From positions 1 through 33,931 of the forward strand of contig NZ_JAGMXV010000026.1 in assembly GCF_018006725.1 (NCBI RefSeq): a stretch of DNA of 33,931 bases, given 5' to 3'. Source of the DNA: Rhizorhabdus sp. (GTDB lineage Bacteria > Pseudomonadota > Alphaproteobacteria > Sphingomonadales > Sphingomonadaceae). The position numbers and the translations under genes are program-made. The notes beneath the pieces were generated by a model, which saw only the letters and a list, made by a program, of their open reading frames with translations, was not told the origin of the DNA and ran no database searches. Below, piece after piece: positions 1 through 7,386 of the stretch; within the stretch, counting starts at the first letter, position 1; every line of letters starts with the position of its first letter.

Positions 1-119
1 GCAAGACGCTCGAGACGACCGAGGCGGAGCTGATCAACACGGTCTTCCCGCATCCGACCATCAGCGAAGCGATGCACGAAAGCGTCCTTGCCGCTTATGG
101 GCGCGCGCTCCACATCTGA
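1..119 (+). CDS. lpdA: Dihydrolipoyl dehydrogenase, C-terminal end (partial)
   Basis: Only the last 39 codons are in the window; the gene begins upstream. The tail carries the conserved HPTxSEAMHES segment of the dimerisation domain of dihydrolipoyl dehydrogenase (E3). In E3 the histidine of this segment reaches into the partner subunit and acts as the catalytic base. The enzyme reoxidises dihydrolipoyl groups of 2-oxoacid dehydrogenase complexes using FAD and NAD+. Whether this copy serves pyruvate, 2-oxoglutarate or branched-chain dehydrogenase cannot be told from the fragment. The valine operon 1.7 kb downstream would fit a branched-chain role, but the two are not in one operon. Confidence 0.8.
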   Translation, partial: KTLETTEAELINTVFPHPTISEAMHESVLAAYGRALHI

Positions 120-142
120 GGCTGATCACCCAATTGTATCGA

Positions 143-182
143 AACGGGTCGGTCGCGAAACGTCTTCGCTTTTCGACCCGTT
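143..182 (+). terminator. Nested hairpin after lpdA, possible terminator
   Basis: Outer arms AACGGGTCG (143-151) and CGACCCGTT (174-182) pair perfectly. Inside them a second stem GCGAA/TTCGC (155-159 and 165-169) forms. It lies 24 bases after the lpdA stop. There is no clear T-run after the outer stem, so intrinsic termination is plausible rather than certain. Confidence 0.5.
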
Positions 183-249
183 CAGCACAATGGCGTCCCA
201 CGCAGTTCGCATCTATCGTCCTCCTCTCAAGCCATTGGGGAGGCTCATC

Positions 250-414
250 ATGTCGCGGTCAAAGACCGTTCGGCGTCGTAACCGACGATATATCAAGCGC
301 GGCCTGTGGATAGCCGGCTTGATGGTAGTAGTAATAGGCGCGGTGCTGGCTGCCTTTTCCATGGCGAACCGTTCGGGAGGAGACTCCAGCGCCGATATAG
401 AAGCAGCGCCCTGA
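250..414 (+). CDS. Small single-pass membrane protein, 54 aa, unknown
   Basis: I do not recognise this family. The protein has a strongly basic N-terminus (residues 3-17, rich in Arg and Lys), one hydrophobic segment at about 19-40, and a short acidic Ser/Gly/Asp tail. This predicts one membrane helix with the basic end in the cytoplasm. ATG 250 was chosen over the in-frame ATG at 88 because GGGGAGG at 237-243 is a good ribosome-binding site at the right distance, and the upstream part looks non-coding. The TGA stop sits in the loop of a GC-rich hairpin. It converges on the small secreted protein gene ending at 425. Translation is likely but not proven. Confidence 0.55.
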   Translation: MSRSKTVRRRNRRYIKRGLWIAGLMVVVIGAVLAAFSMANRSGGDSSADIEAAP

Positions 415-421
415 AGGGCGC
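406..421. terminator. Short hairpin enclosing the stop codon
   Basis: GCGCCC (406-411) and GGGCGC (416-421) form a 6-bp stem with the tetraloop TGAA, and the TGA of the loop is the stop codon of the 250-414 gene. It lies between two convergent genes and could slow transcription from either side. There is no T-run, so it is a weak terminator candidate. Confidence 0.4.
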
Positions 422-424
422 GCC

Positions 425-709
425 TCAGCTGCCGGGATTAGGTCGCACCGCCCCTTCGGTAGGTCCGGTGGTGACCATCGAGGTCGCAATGCTGGACCTG
501 CTCTTTCGAACGGCGGACTTGAGACTGCTCTGAGTCGCTGCGCCCTCGACTCGAGGTGCGTTGGCCTGGGGCGGCGTATCGGTGGGCAGAGGTGCGGACG
601 CCTGAGACCGGGCCGTTTCGTCACCCGCTTCGATCGACGATTGCGCGATGGCGGGCGTCGACAGCACAGCAGTGGCCGCACCAAGTGCGAGCATGGTCAT
701 GCGGATCAT
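425..709 (-). CDS. Small exported Ala/Thr/Ser-rich protein, 94 aa, unknown
   Basis: No family is recognised. The N-terminus, with two basic residues flanking a hydrophobic stretch at about 5-18 and ending in TPAIAQ, is a typical Sec signal peptide with cleavage after AIA. The mature part is about 70 residues of low-complexity, probably disordered Ala, Thr, Ser and Pro sequence, so a periplasmic location is likely. The start at 709 was preferred to the upstream ATG at 802 because AAGGAG lies six bases before it and a signal peptide follows at once. It lies 76 bases downstream of the LysR gene on the same strand and may be read through from it. Confidence 0.55.
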   Translation of the reverse strand: MIRMTMLALGAATAVLSTPAIAQSSIEAGDETARSQASAPLPTDTPPQANAPRVEGAATQSSLKSAVRKSRSSIATSMVTTGPTEGAVRPNPGS

Positions 710-785
710 CTCAAGCTCCTTGTACAGCGGGCCCTGTGCCCGTTCTGCTGCAACGAGCGATTTAGGGATTCGATCCCGTTCAGGA

Positions 786-1685
786 TCAGACCGGCTCGCC
801 AAGGAGCTTCGATCGCTGGGACTGGACCATCGCCGACAGCCATTCGACGAACAGCGCGGTACGCGGGAGGCGACGGCTGTCCTGGTGCGTCACCAGCCAG
901 AAGGAGCGGGTAATCGCAATAGAGGGTAGCACGCGCTGGAGCAGCGGATCGCGGTCGCCGATGAAGCAGGGCAGCACGCCGACGCCCGATCCGGCCGCCA
1001 GCATCCGATATTGTGCATTGATCGAGGAGGAACGCAGTCTCGCCTCGATCCGGGGCGATATATCTTCGAGATAATTGAGTTCGGGGGAGTAGAGCAGGTC
1101 GGGCACATAGCCGATCATCCGGTGCCCGCCGAGGTCGGACGGCTCGTCGATGGCGCCATGCTGCGCGACATAATCGCGATTGGCGTAGAAGCGCAGGCGA
1201 TAGTCGGTGAGCTTCTTGGTCACCAGCGGACCGCGTTGCGGGCGTGCCAGCAGGATGGCGACATCGGCCTCCCGCCGCGATGGATCGAGAAAGCCGCTGT
1301 TGGCGGCTAGATCGATCGTCAATTGCGGATGACGTTCGGCGAAGTCGCCGAGATGGTGCGCGATCAGCCAGGTACCGAAACCCTCCGAGGCGCTGATCCG
1401 CAGGCGACCGCGCAGTTCGCGCGCGCCCGCAGCAACCTCGCCTTCGGAAATCGCCTCCGCCTCGCGTTCCATTGCTTCGACACGGGCAAGCAGGCGCCGG
1501 CCGGCTTCGGTCAGCATATGGCCCTCGCGCCCCTGAACGAACAGCGTCTGTCCGCCCAGTTCGACTTCCAGGCGTCGGATCCGTCGCCCGACGGTGGTGG
1601 CGTCGACATCGAGTTGGCGCGCAGCGGCCGACAGCAGGCCCGTTCGCGCGAGCGACAGGAAAAATTGAAGGTCGTCCCAGCGCAT
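786..1685 (-). CDS. LysR-family transcriptional regulator
   Basis: The protein has the LysR layout: an N-terminal winged helix-turn-helix (about residues 1-60, with SAAARQLDVDATTVGRRIRRLE as the helix-turn-helix core) followed by an effector-binding domain of the periplasmic-binding fold. Its length of about 300 residues is normal. It is divergent from mmsA, so it is the natural candidate regulator of the valine operon; this is inferred from position only, and the ligand is unknown. The start is uncertain: ATG 1685 begins with MRWDDLQFF, the usual LysR start, while an in-frame ATG at 1694 adds three residues. A palindrome at 1689-1702 overlaps the longer start and suggests autoregulation. Confidence 0.88.
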   Translation of the reverse strand: MRWDDLQFFLSLARTGLLSAAARQLDVDATTVGRRIRRLEVELGGQTLFVQGREGHMLTEAGRRLLARVEAMEREAEAISEGEVAAGARELRGRLRISASEGFGTWLIAHHLGDFAERHPQLTIDLAANSGFLDPSRREADVAILLARPQRGPLVTKKLTDYRLRFYANRDYVAQHGAIDEPSDLGGHRMIGYVPDLLYSPELNYLEDISPRIEARLRSSSINAQYRMLAAGSGVGVLPCFIGDRDPLLQRVLPSIAITRSFWLVTHQDSRRLPRTALFVEWLSAMVQSQRSKLLGEPV

Positions 1686-1688
1686 TGC

Positions 1689-1702
1689 CTGCATTTATGC
1701 AG
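1689..1702. promoter_or_regulatory. Palindrome in the LysR/mmsA intergenic region, candidate operator
   Basis: CTGCATTTATGCAG has perfect 6-bp arms around a TT centre. It lies immediately upstream of the preferred LysR start and about 80 bases before mmsA. LysR proteins usually bind dyads of this kind close to their own divergent promoter. The binding itself is inference. Confidence 0.4.
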
Positions 1703-1779
1703 CTCTGTCCTGCACGGCAAGGGCTTGCGTCGAAGGCGGATGAGGCAGAGAGACGGCGCCAGTTTCAGGAGAGATGATC

Positions 1780-3285
1780 ATGGCGACCCAATTGCGTGAG
1801 GTTTCCCATTTCTTCGCCGATGGCTCGAGCAGCCCGGCGGAGCGCTTCAGCGACATTTTCGATCCCAACAGCGGTGCCGTGCAGGCGCGTGTCGCGCTCG
1901 GCAGTGCTGCCGACCTCGAAAAGGCGGTTGCTCTCGCACAGGCGGCGCAGCCGGCCTGGGCGTCGACAAACCCGCAGCGCCGCGCCCGCGTCATGTTCAA
2001 GTTCAAGGAACTGATCGAGAAGAACATGGAGGAGCTCGCGCACCTCCTGTCGTCCGAACATGGCAAGGTCATCGCCGACGCCAAGGGCGACATCCAGCGT
2101 GGTCTGGAAGTCATCGAGTTCGCCTGTGGCATCCCGCATGTTCTGAAGGGTGAGTTCACGATCGGCGCCGGCCCCGGCATCGACGTCTATTCGATGCGCC
2201 AGCCGCTCGGCATCGTTGCCGGCATCACCCCGTTCAACTTCCCGGCGATGATCCCCATGTGGATGTTCGGCGTCGCGATCGCGGTCGGCAACGCTTTCAT
2301 CCTCAAGCCGTCCGAGCGCGATCCGTCGGTCCCCGTTCGTCTGGCCGAGCTGATGAAGGAAGCGGGCCTGCCCGACGGCATCCTGCAGGTCGTCCAGGGC
2401 GACAAGGCGATGGTCGATGCGATCCTCGACCATCCCGAGATCAAGGCGGTCAGCTTCGTCGGTTCGTCCGACATTGCCCATTATGTCTATCAGCGCGGCG
2501 TCGCGGCCGGCAAGCGCGTCCAGGCGATGGGCGGTGCGAAGAACCACGGCATCGTCATGCCCGACGCCGATCTCGATCAGGTCGTCAACGATCTGGCGGG
2601 TGCGGCCTTCGGTTCGGCTGGTGAGCGCTGCATGGCGCTGCCGGTCGTGGTCCCGGTCGGCGACGACACGGCCGAGCGGCTGCGCGCCAAGCTGATCCCC
2701 GCGATCGAGGCGTTGCGCGTCGGCGTTTCGACCGATAAGGACGCGCATTATGGTCCGGTCGTGACCGCCGCCCACAAGGCGAAGATCGAAAGCTACATCC
2801 AGATGGGTGTGGACGAGGGCGCCGAGCTGGTCGTCGACGGCCGCGGCTTCACTCTGCAGGGCCATGAAAAGGGTTTCTTCGTCGGCCCGACGCTGTTCGA
2901 CCACGTCAAGCCGAGCATGCAGAGCTACCAGGAAGAGATTTTCGGCCCGGTCCTCCAGATCGTTCGCGCCAAGAATTTCGAGGAAGCTCTCGCCCTGCCG
3001 AGCGAGCACCAGTACGGCAACGGCGTCGCCATCTTCACCCGCAACGGCCATGCCGCCCGCGAGTTCGCGGCGCGTGTCAATGTTGGCATGGTCGGCATCA
3101 ACGTACCGATCCCGGTGCCGGTCGCCTATCACACCTTCGGCGGCTGGAAGCGTTCGGCCTTCGGCGACACCAACCAGCATGGCATGGAAGGCGTCAAGTT
3201 CTTCACAAAGGTGAAGACGGTGACCCAGCGCTGGCCCGACGGCGGCGCCGGTGATAGCGCCTTCGTCATCCCGACGATGGGGTAA
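1780..3285 (+). CDS. mmsA: Methylmalonate-semialdehyde dehydrogenase (CoA-acylating)
   Basis: This aldehyde dehydrogenase superfamily enzyme oxidises methylmalonate semialdehyde with NAD+ and CoA to propionyl-CoA and CO2, the last step of distal valine degradation. Features seen: the ITPFNFPAMIPMWM segment, the NAD-binding FVGSS turn, and the nucleophile Cys284 in AGERCMAL, which is the form typical of MmsA. As in MmsA, the region does not show the usual catalytic-glutamate motif of hydrolytic aldehyde dehydrogenases. Length (501 aa) is normal. The ATG at 1780 is favoured over 1774 because AGGAGAG ends at 1773, directly against the earlier ATG. It is the first gene of a five-gene operon. Confidence 0.95.
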   Translation: MATQLREVSHFFADGSSSPAERFSDIFDPNSGAVQARVALGSAADLEKAVALAQAAQPAWASTNPQRRARVMFKFKELIEKNMEELAHLLSSEHGKVIADAKGDIQRGLEVIEFACGIPHVLKGEFTIGAGPGIDVYSMRQPLGIVAGITPFNFPAMIPMWMFGVAIAVGNAFILKPSERDPSVPVRLAELMKEAGLPDGILQVVQGDKAMVDAILDHPEIKAVSFVGSSDIAHYVYQRGVAAGKRVQAMGGAKNHGIVMPDADLDQVVNDLAGAAFGSAGERCMALPVVVPVGDDTAERLRAKLIPAIEALRVGVSTDKDAHYGPVVTAAHKAKIESYIQMGVDEGAELVVDGRGFTLQGHEKGFFVGPTLFDHVKPSMQSYQEEIFGPVLQIVRAKNFEEALALPSEHQYGNGVAIFTRNGHAAREFAARVNVGMVGINVPIPVPVAYHTFGGWKRSAFGDTNQHGMEGVKFFTKVKTVTQRWPDGGAGDSAFVIPTMG

Positions 3286-3292
3286 GCTAACA

Positions 3293-3396
3293 TTCCTCCC
3301 CGAGGCGGGGAGGGGGACCATGCCCTGCATGGTGGAGGGGAGGCGCGCGGCGCCATCGCACAGCGCTGCCCCTCCACCGCCTTGGGCGGTCCCCCC
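3293..3396. repeat. Pair of inverted REP-like hairpin elements
   Basis: Two copies of one structured element face each other between mmsA and the next operon gene. Copy A (3312-3340) reads GGGGGACC, an ATG/CAT inner stem, then GGTGGAGGGG. Copy B (3369-3395, opposite strand) has the same outer parts with a GCC/GGC inner stem. The inner stem bases differ but pairing is kept. A further hairpin, CCTCCCC/GGGGAGG, precedes copy A. Together they fill most of the 145-base gap. This looks like a mobile intergenic REP/BIME-type repeat and may also stabilise or attenuate the operon mRNA. Confidence 0.7.
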
Positions 3397-3430
3397 GCGC
3401 CGTTGCGGGAAGGACTGACAAGGGCCCGAC

Positions 3431-4576
3431 ATGACCGACCAGTTCGACCTGACGGAAGACCAGCGCGCCATCCAGGATATGGCGCAGAAGTTCACCGCCG
3501 ACGCGATCACGCCGTTCGCCGCCGAATGGGACGAGAAGCACATCTTCCCGCGCGAGACGATCCAGGCGGCCGCGGCCCTCGGCTTCGGAGGCATCTACGT
3601 CTCCGAAGAGTCCGGAGGCATCGGTCTCGGCCGGCTTGAAGCGGCGCTGATCATGGAGGCGATGGCCTATGGCTGTCCCTCGACCTCGGCCTTCATCTCG
3701 ATCCACAACATGGCCGCGTGGATGATCGACCGCTTCGGTTCGGCCGAACTGAAGGCGAGCTATCTGCCCGACCTGATCGCCTGCGAGCGGATCGCGTCCT
3801 ACTGCCTCACCGAGCCGGGTTCCGGCTCCGACGCCGCTGCGCTCAAGACGCGCGCGGTGCTCGACGGCGACCATTATGTCGTGTCGGGCTCCAAGGCCTT
3901 CATTTCCGGCGGTGGCGAGAACGAGGTCTATGTCGTGATGGTCCGCACCGGCGCGGACGGCCCGAAGGGCATTTCCTGCCTGGTCATCGACAAGGACATG
4001 CCCGGCGTCAGCTTCGGCGCGCAGGAAAAGAAGCTCGGCTGGCATTCGCAGCCGACAGCGCAGGTCAATTTCGACGGCGTCCGCGTTCCCGTCGGTAATC
4101 GCCTGGGTGCCGAGGGCGAGGGCTTCCGCATCGCAATGATGGGCCTTGACGGAGGGCGTCTCAACATCGGCGCCTGCTCGCTCGGCGGCGCGCAGCGTTC
4201 GCTCGACGAGGCGATCCGATACACCAAGGAGCGCAAGCAGTTCGGCCAGGCGATCGCCGACTTCCAGACCGTCCAGTTCACCCTGGCCGACATGGAAACC
4301 GAGCTGCAGGCGGCCCGGATGCTGCTCTATGCGGCAGCTGCCAAGGTCACGGCCAACGCCCCCGACAAGACGCATTTCGCCGCGATGGCCAAGCGCTTTG
4401 CGACCGACACCGGCTCGGCCGTGGTCGACCGTGCGCTGCAGCTGCATGGCGGCTATGGCTATTTGCAGGACTATCCGATCGAGCGCTTCTGGCGCGACCT
4501 GCGCGTGCACCGCATCCTCGAAGGCACCAACGAGATCATGCGTCTTATCACCAGCCGGGAGCTTCTGCGCCAATGA
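3431..4576 (+). CDS. Acyl-CoA dehydrogenase, isobutyryl-CoA type
   Basis: This FAD-dependent acyl-CoA dehydrogenase (381 aa, normal length) introduces the alpha,beta double bond in acyl-CoA thioesters and passes electrons to ETF. Seen in the sequence: CLTEPGSGSDAA (FAD and substrate binding), the QLHGGYGYLQDYPIERFWRD signature, and the catalytic base Glu364 in RILEGTNEIMR, at the usual position near the C-terminus. Placement between mmsA and 3-hydroxyisobutyryl-CoA hydrolase points to isobutyryl-CoA as substrate, giving methacrylyl-CoA; this is inference from context, since short-branched acyl-CoA dehydrogenases are hard to separate by sequence. Its stop overlaps the next start by four bases (ATGA), so translation is probably coupled. 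Confidence 0.92.
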   Translation: MTDQFDLTEDQRAIQDMAQKFTADAITPFAAEWDEKHIFPRETIQAAAALGFGGIYVSEESGGIGLGRLEAALIMEAMAYGCPSTSAFISIHNMAAWMIDRFGSAELKASYLPDLIACERIASYCLTEPGSGSDAAALKTRAVLDGDHYVVSGSKAFISGGGENEVYVVMVRTGADGPKGISCLVIDKDMPGVSFGAQEKKLGWHSQPTAQVNFDGVRVPVGNRLGAEGEGFRIAMMGLDGGRLNIGACSLGGAQRSLDEAIRYTKERKQFGQAIADFQTVQFTLADMETELQAARMLLYAAAAKVTANAPDKTHFAAMAKRFATDTGSAVVDRALQLHGGYGYLQDYPIERFWRDLRVHRILEGTNEIMRLITSRELLRQ

Positions 4577-5637
4577 CCGAGACCACGCCCCCGGAGGTCT
4601 TCACCTTCGTTGAAGGCCGCACGGGCCGCATCCGCCTGAACCGGCCAAAGGCGATCCATGCGCTCACGCATGGCGTCTGCACAGCGATGATCGAGGCGCT
4701 GGTCGCCTGGGCCGACGACGATGCCGTCGATCTGGTCATGATCGACCATGCTGAGGGGCGGGGCTTCTGCGCGGGCGGGGACATCCGCCTGATTGCGGAA
4801 AGCGCGGCGGTGGACGGGGTCGCGGCGCGGGCCTTCTTCCATGAGGAGTACCGCCTCAACCATCTGCTGTTCACCTATGCCAAGCCCACCGTCGCCTTCA
4901 TGGACGGCATCACCATGGGCGGCGGCGTCGGCATCTCGCAGCCCTGCACTGTCCGGATCGTGACCGACCGGACCGTCTATGCGATGCCGGAGACGGGGAT
5001 CGGCCTGTTCACCGACGTCGGCGGTGGTCGCTATCTGTCGCGCATGCCGGGCCGCATGGGGCATTATGTCGGTCTGACCGGTGCGCGCCTGAACGGGGCG
5101 GAGTGCCTCGCGCTGTCGCTGGGCACCCACTATGTCGCCTCGGAAGGTGTCGAGGCGCTCAAGGCGGCGATCCTTGCCAATCCCAAGGCGATCGACGCGG
5201 CCCTGCGCAGCGCGGTCACCGCCGTTCCCGAGGCGCCGATCCTCGACCATCGCGGCGAGATCGACCGCCTGTTCGCGTCGGACCGCTATGAGGACATCCT
5301 CGCGGCTCTGGCTGCGGACGGCTCCGATTGGGCACAGGCGACGCTCAAGACTCTGTCGGGCAAGTCGCCGCTCTCGTGCAAGGTGGTGCTTCGCCTGCTG
5401 GCCGAAGCTGCCCGTATCGACGACTTCGCCGACGAGATGGCAATGGAATATGCGGTGGGCGCCCACATCATCCGCCATCCCGATTTCGTCGAGGGCGTTC
5501 GCGCCTTGATCGTTGACAAGGACAATGCGCCACGCTGGAACCCGGCCACCGCCGAGGGCGTCGCCGACGAAACCGTCGATGCCGTCTTCGCGCCGCTTCC
5601 GCCGGCCGAGGCATGGTCGCCTCTGCCCCAAGCCTGA
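4573..5637 (+). CDS. 3-Hydroxyisobutyryl-CoA hydrolase
   Basis: A crotonase-fold enzyme of 354 aa, longer than a hydratase, as expected for the 3-hydroxyisobutyryl-CoA hydrolase branch. It shows the oxyanion-hole segments GFCAGGDIR and [13 protein letters not shown], the family-typical [21 protein letters not shown] motif with the catalytic acidic residue, and the C-terminal extension of the HIBCH family. It releases free 3-hydroxyisobutyrate from its CoA ester so that MmsB can oxidise it, and keeps reactive methacrylyl-CoA low. It starts inside the stop of the dehydrogenase gene (ATGA) and is followed 11 bases later by the hydratase gene. Confidence 0.92.
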   Translation: MTETTPPEVFTFVEGRTGRIRLNRPKAIHALTHGVCTAMIEALVAWADDDAVDLVMIDHAEGRGFCAGGDIRLIAESAAVDGVAARAFFHEEYRLNHLLFTYAKPTVAFMDGITMGGGVGISQPCTVRIVTDRTVYAMPETGIGLFTDVGGGRYLSRMPGRMGHYVGLTGARLNGAECLALSLGTHYVASEGVEALKAAILANPKAIDAALRSAVTAVPEAPILDHRGEIDRLFASDRYEDILAALAADGSDWAQATLKTLSGKSPLSCKVVLRLLAEAARIDDFADEMAMEYAVGAHIIRHPDFVEGVRALIVDKDNAPRWNPATAEGVADETVDAVFAPLPPAEAWSPLPQA

Positions 5638-5648
5638 AAGGATTCTCC

Positions 5649-6422
5649 ATGTCCTACGCAACCATTCTCGTCGAAACTCAGGGGCCGGTGACGATCATCC
5701 GTCTCAACCGCCCGGAGGCGCTCAACGCGCTGAACACGCAGGTGCTTGCCGACCTGATCGACGCCTTCGGCAAATATGACGCCGATCCCACGCAGCGCTG
5801 CGCGATCCTGACCGGCAGCGAAAAGGCTTTTGCGGCCGGCGCCGATATCAAGCAGATGCAGCCCAAGGGCTTCTCGGAAATGTATGCCGAGAATTTCTTC
5901 GCCGGCTTCGAGCGGGTCACTGCGACCCGCAAGCCGTGGATTGCGGCTGTTTCGGGCTTCGCGCTCGGTGGTGGTTGCGAACTGGCGATGATGGCCGACA
6001 TCATGATCGCCGCCGACAACGCCAAGTTCGGTCAGCCCGAGATCAAGCTGGGCGTTGCGCCGGGCATGGGCGGATCGCAGCGCCTGACCCGCGCCGTCGG
6101 CAAGTCCAAGGCGATGGACATGTGCCTCACCGGTCGGATGATGGACGCGGCGGAGGCCGAGCGTGGCGGCCTCGTCAGCAAGGTCGTGCCGCTCGCCGAC
6201 CTGATGGATGAGGCGCTCAAGATGGCGCAGACGATCGCCGGCATGCCGCCGCTCGCCGCCATCGCCAACAAGGAAATGGTCAACGCCGCCTTCGAAACCG
6301 GGCTCGCCATGGGCCTGCTGTTCGAACGGCGGATCTTCAACGGTCTGTGCGCGACCGACGACAAGGCGGAAGGAATGACCGCCTTCGTCGAGAAGCGCCC
6401 GGGCAACTGGACGGGAAAATAA
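5649..6422 (+). CDS. Enoyl-CoA hydratase
   Basis: A 257-aa crotonase. Both catalytic glutamates are in the expected motifs, [11 protein letters not shown] and [18 protein letters not shown], and the AAGADIKQM oxyanion-hole loop is intact. In this operon it should hydrate methacrylyl-CoA to 3-hydroxyisobutyryl-CoA, the step between the dehydrogenase and the hydrolase; a wider role in fatty acid breakdown is possible. ATG 5649 was chosen over an in-frame upstream start at 5613, which lies inside the preceding gene; AAAGG at 5637-5641 is the ribosome-binding site and the protein then begins in the usual way for the family. Confidence 0.93.
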   Translation: MSYATILVETQGPVTIIRLNRPEALNALNTQVLADLIDAFGKYDADPTQRCAILTGSEKAFAAGADIKQMQPKGFSEMYAENFFAGFERVTATRKPWIAAVSGFALGGGCELAMMADIMIAADNAKFGQPEIKLGVAPGMGGSQRLTRAVGKSKAMDMCLTGRMMDAAEAERGGLVSKVVPLADLMDEALKMAQTIAGMPPLAAIANKEMVNAAFETGLAMGLLFERRIFNGLCATDDKAEGMTAFVEKRPGNWTGK

Positions 6423-6426
6423 GCAT

Positions 6427-7317
6427 ATGGCGACGGTCGGTTTCATCGGACTCGGCAATATGGGCGGCGGCATGGCCGCCAACCTCGCCAAGAAGGGGCA
6501 TGACGTCAGGGCGTTCGACCTGTCGCAGGACGCGCTCGACCGCGCCAAGGCGGCGGGCTGCCTGCCCGTCGCTTCGGCGGCCGAGGCGGTCGCGGGTGCG
6601 GATTATGTCGTGACGATGTTGCCGGCCGGCCAGCATGTCCGTTCGGTCTACGAGAACGACATCTTTGCGGCGGTGCCGGCATCGGCACTGCTGATGGACT
6701 GCTCGACGATCGACGTGGGCAGCGCCCGCGCGGTTGCCGCGGCTGCCACGGCTAAGGGACTCGCCTTCGTCGACGCGCCGGTGTCCGGCGGGATCGCTGC
6801 TGCCAATGGCGGCACGCTGACCTTCATGGTCGGCGGCAGCGCCGAGCATTTCGCGCGGGCCGAGCCGGTCCTCGCGCTGATGGGCAAGGCGGTGATCCAC
6901 GCCGGCGGTCCGGGCTCGGGCCAGGCGGCGAAGATCGTGAACAACATGATCCTCGGTTCGACGATGGTCGCGACCTGCGAAGCCTTCGCGCTCGCGGAGA
7001 AGCTTGGGCTCGATCTGCAGACCTTCTTCGACATCTCGTCCAAGGCGAGTGGCCAGAGCTGGTCGATGACCAGCTATTGCCCGGTTCCGGGCGTGGGGCC
7101 GCAGACGCCGGCCGACAATGGTTATGAGGGCGGGTTTGCGTCAGCGCTGATGCTGAAGGACCTCAAGCTGGCGGTCGAGGCCGCGCAGAGCGTGGGGGCC
7201 AGCGTCCCGATGGGGAGCAGCGCGGAGAGCCTCTACCAGGCCTTCGCCAATCTCGGCGGCGCCGGCAAGGACTTCTCGGCGATCATCAAGATGCTCGACG
7301 GCAGCTTCAAGGCCTGA
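6427..7317 (+). CDS. mmsB: 3-Hydroxyisobutyrate dehydrogenase
   Basis: Beta-hydroxyacid dehydrogenase of 296 aa. The N-terminal Rossmann fold has GLGNMGGGMAANL, the substrate loop reads DAPVSGG, and the GSGQAAKIVNNM helix carries the catalytic lysine. It oxidises 3-hydroxyisobutyrate to methylmalonate semialdehyde with NAD+, which MmsA then uses. It is the last gene of the operon, starting four bases after the hydratase stop, and a strong hairpin follows at 7344-7374. The order mmsA-acd-hibch-ech-mmsB supplies every step from isobutyryl-CoA to propionyl-CoA. Confidence 0.95.
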   Translation: MATVGFIGLGNMGGGMAANLAKKGHDVRAFDLSQDALDRAKAAGCLPVASAAEAVAGADYVVTMLPAGQHVRSVYENDIFAAVPASALLMDCSTIDVGSARAVAAAATAKGLAFVDAPVSGGIAAANGGTLTFMVGGSAEHFARAEPVLALMGKAVIHAGGPGSGQAAKIVNNMILGSTMVATCEAFALAEKLGLDLQTFFDISSKASGQSWSMTSYCPVPGVGPQTPADNGYEGGFASALMLKDLKLAVEAAQSVGASVPMGSSAESLYQAFANLGGAGKDFSAIIKMLDGSFKA

Positions 7318-7343
7318 TCGGCCAAGCCTGTCATAGAAGATCG

Positions 7344-7382
7344 GGGGTCGCGACGGACATTCCGTCGCGGCCCCTTTCTTTT
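7344..7382 (+). terminator. Rho-independent terminator of the valine operon
   Basis: A 13-bp stem with one G-T wobble pairs 7344-7356 with 7362-7374 around a five-base loop. It is followed by TTTCTTTT. It sits between the convergent mmsB and ABC exporter genes and may also act weakly on the other strand. Confidence 0.85.
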
Positions 7383-7386
7383 GCCG

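Noticed and set aside
1765-4573. Long antisense open frames (609 aa at 1765-3594 and 428 aa at 3287-4573, minus strand)
   Set aside because: They lie opposite mmsA and the acyl-CoA dehydrogenase, which are unmistakable. Their Arg/Asp/His-rich composition is typical of the complementary frame of high-GC genes, and they have no recognisable motifs.
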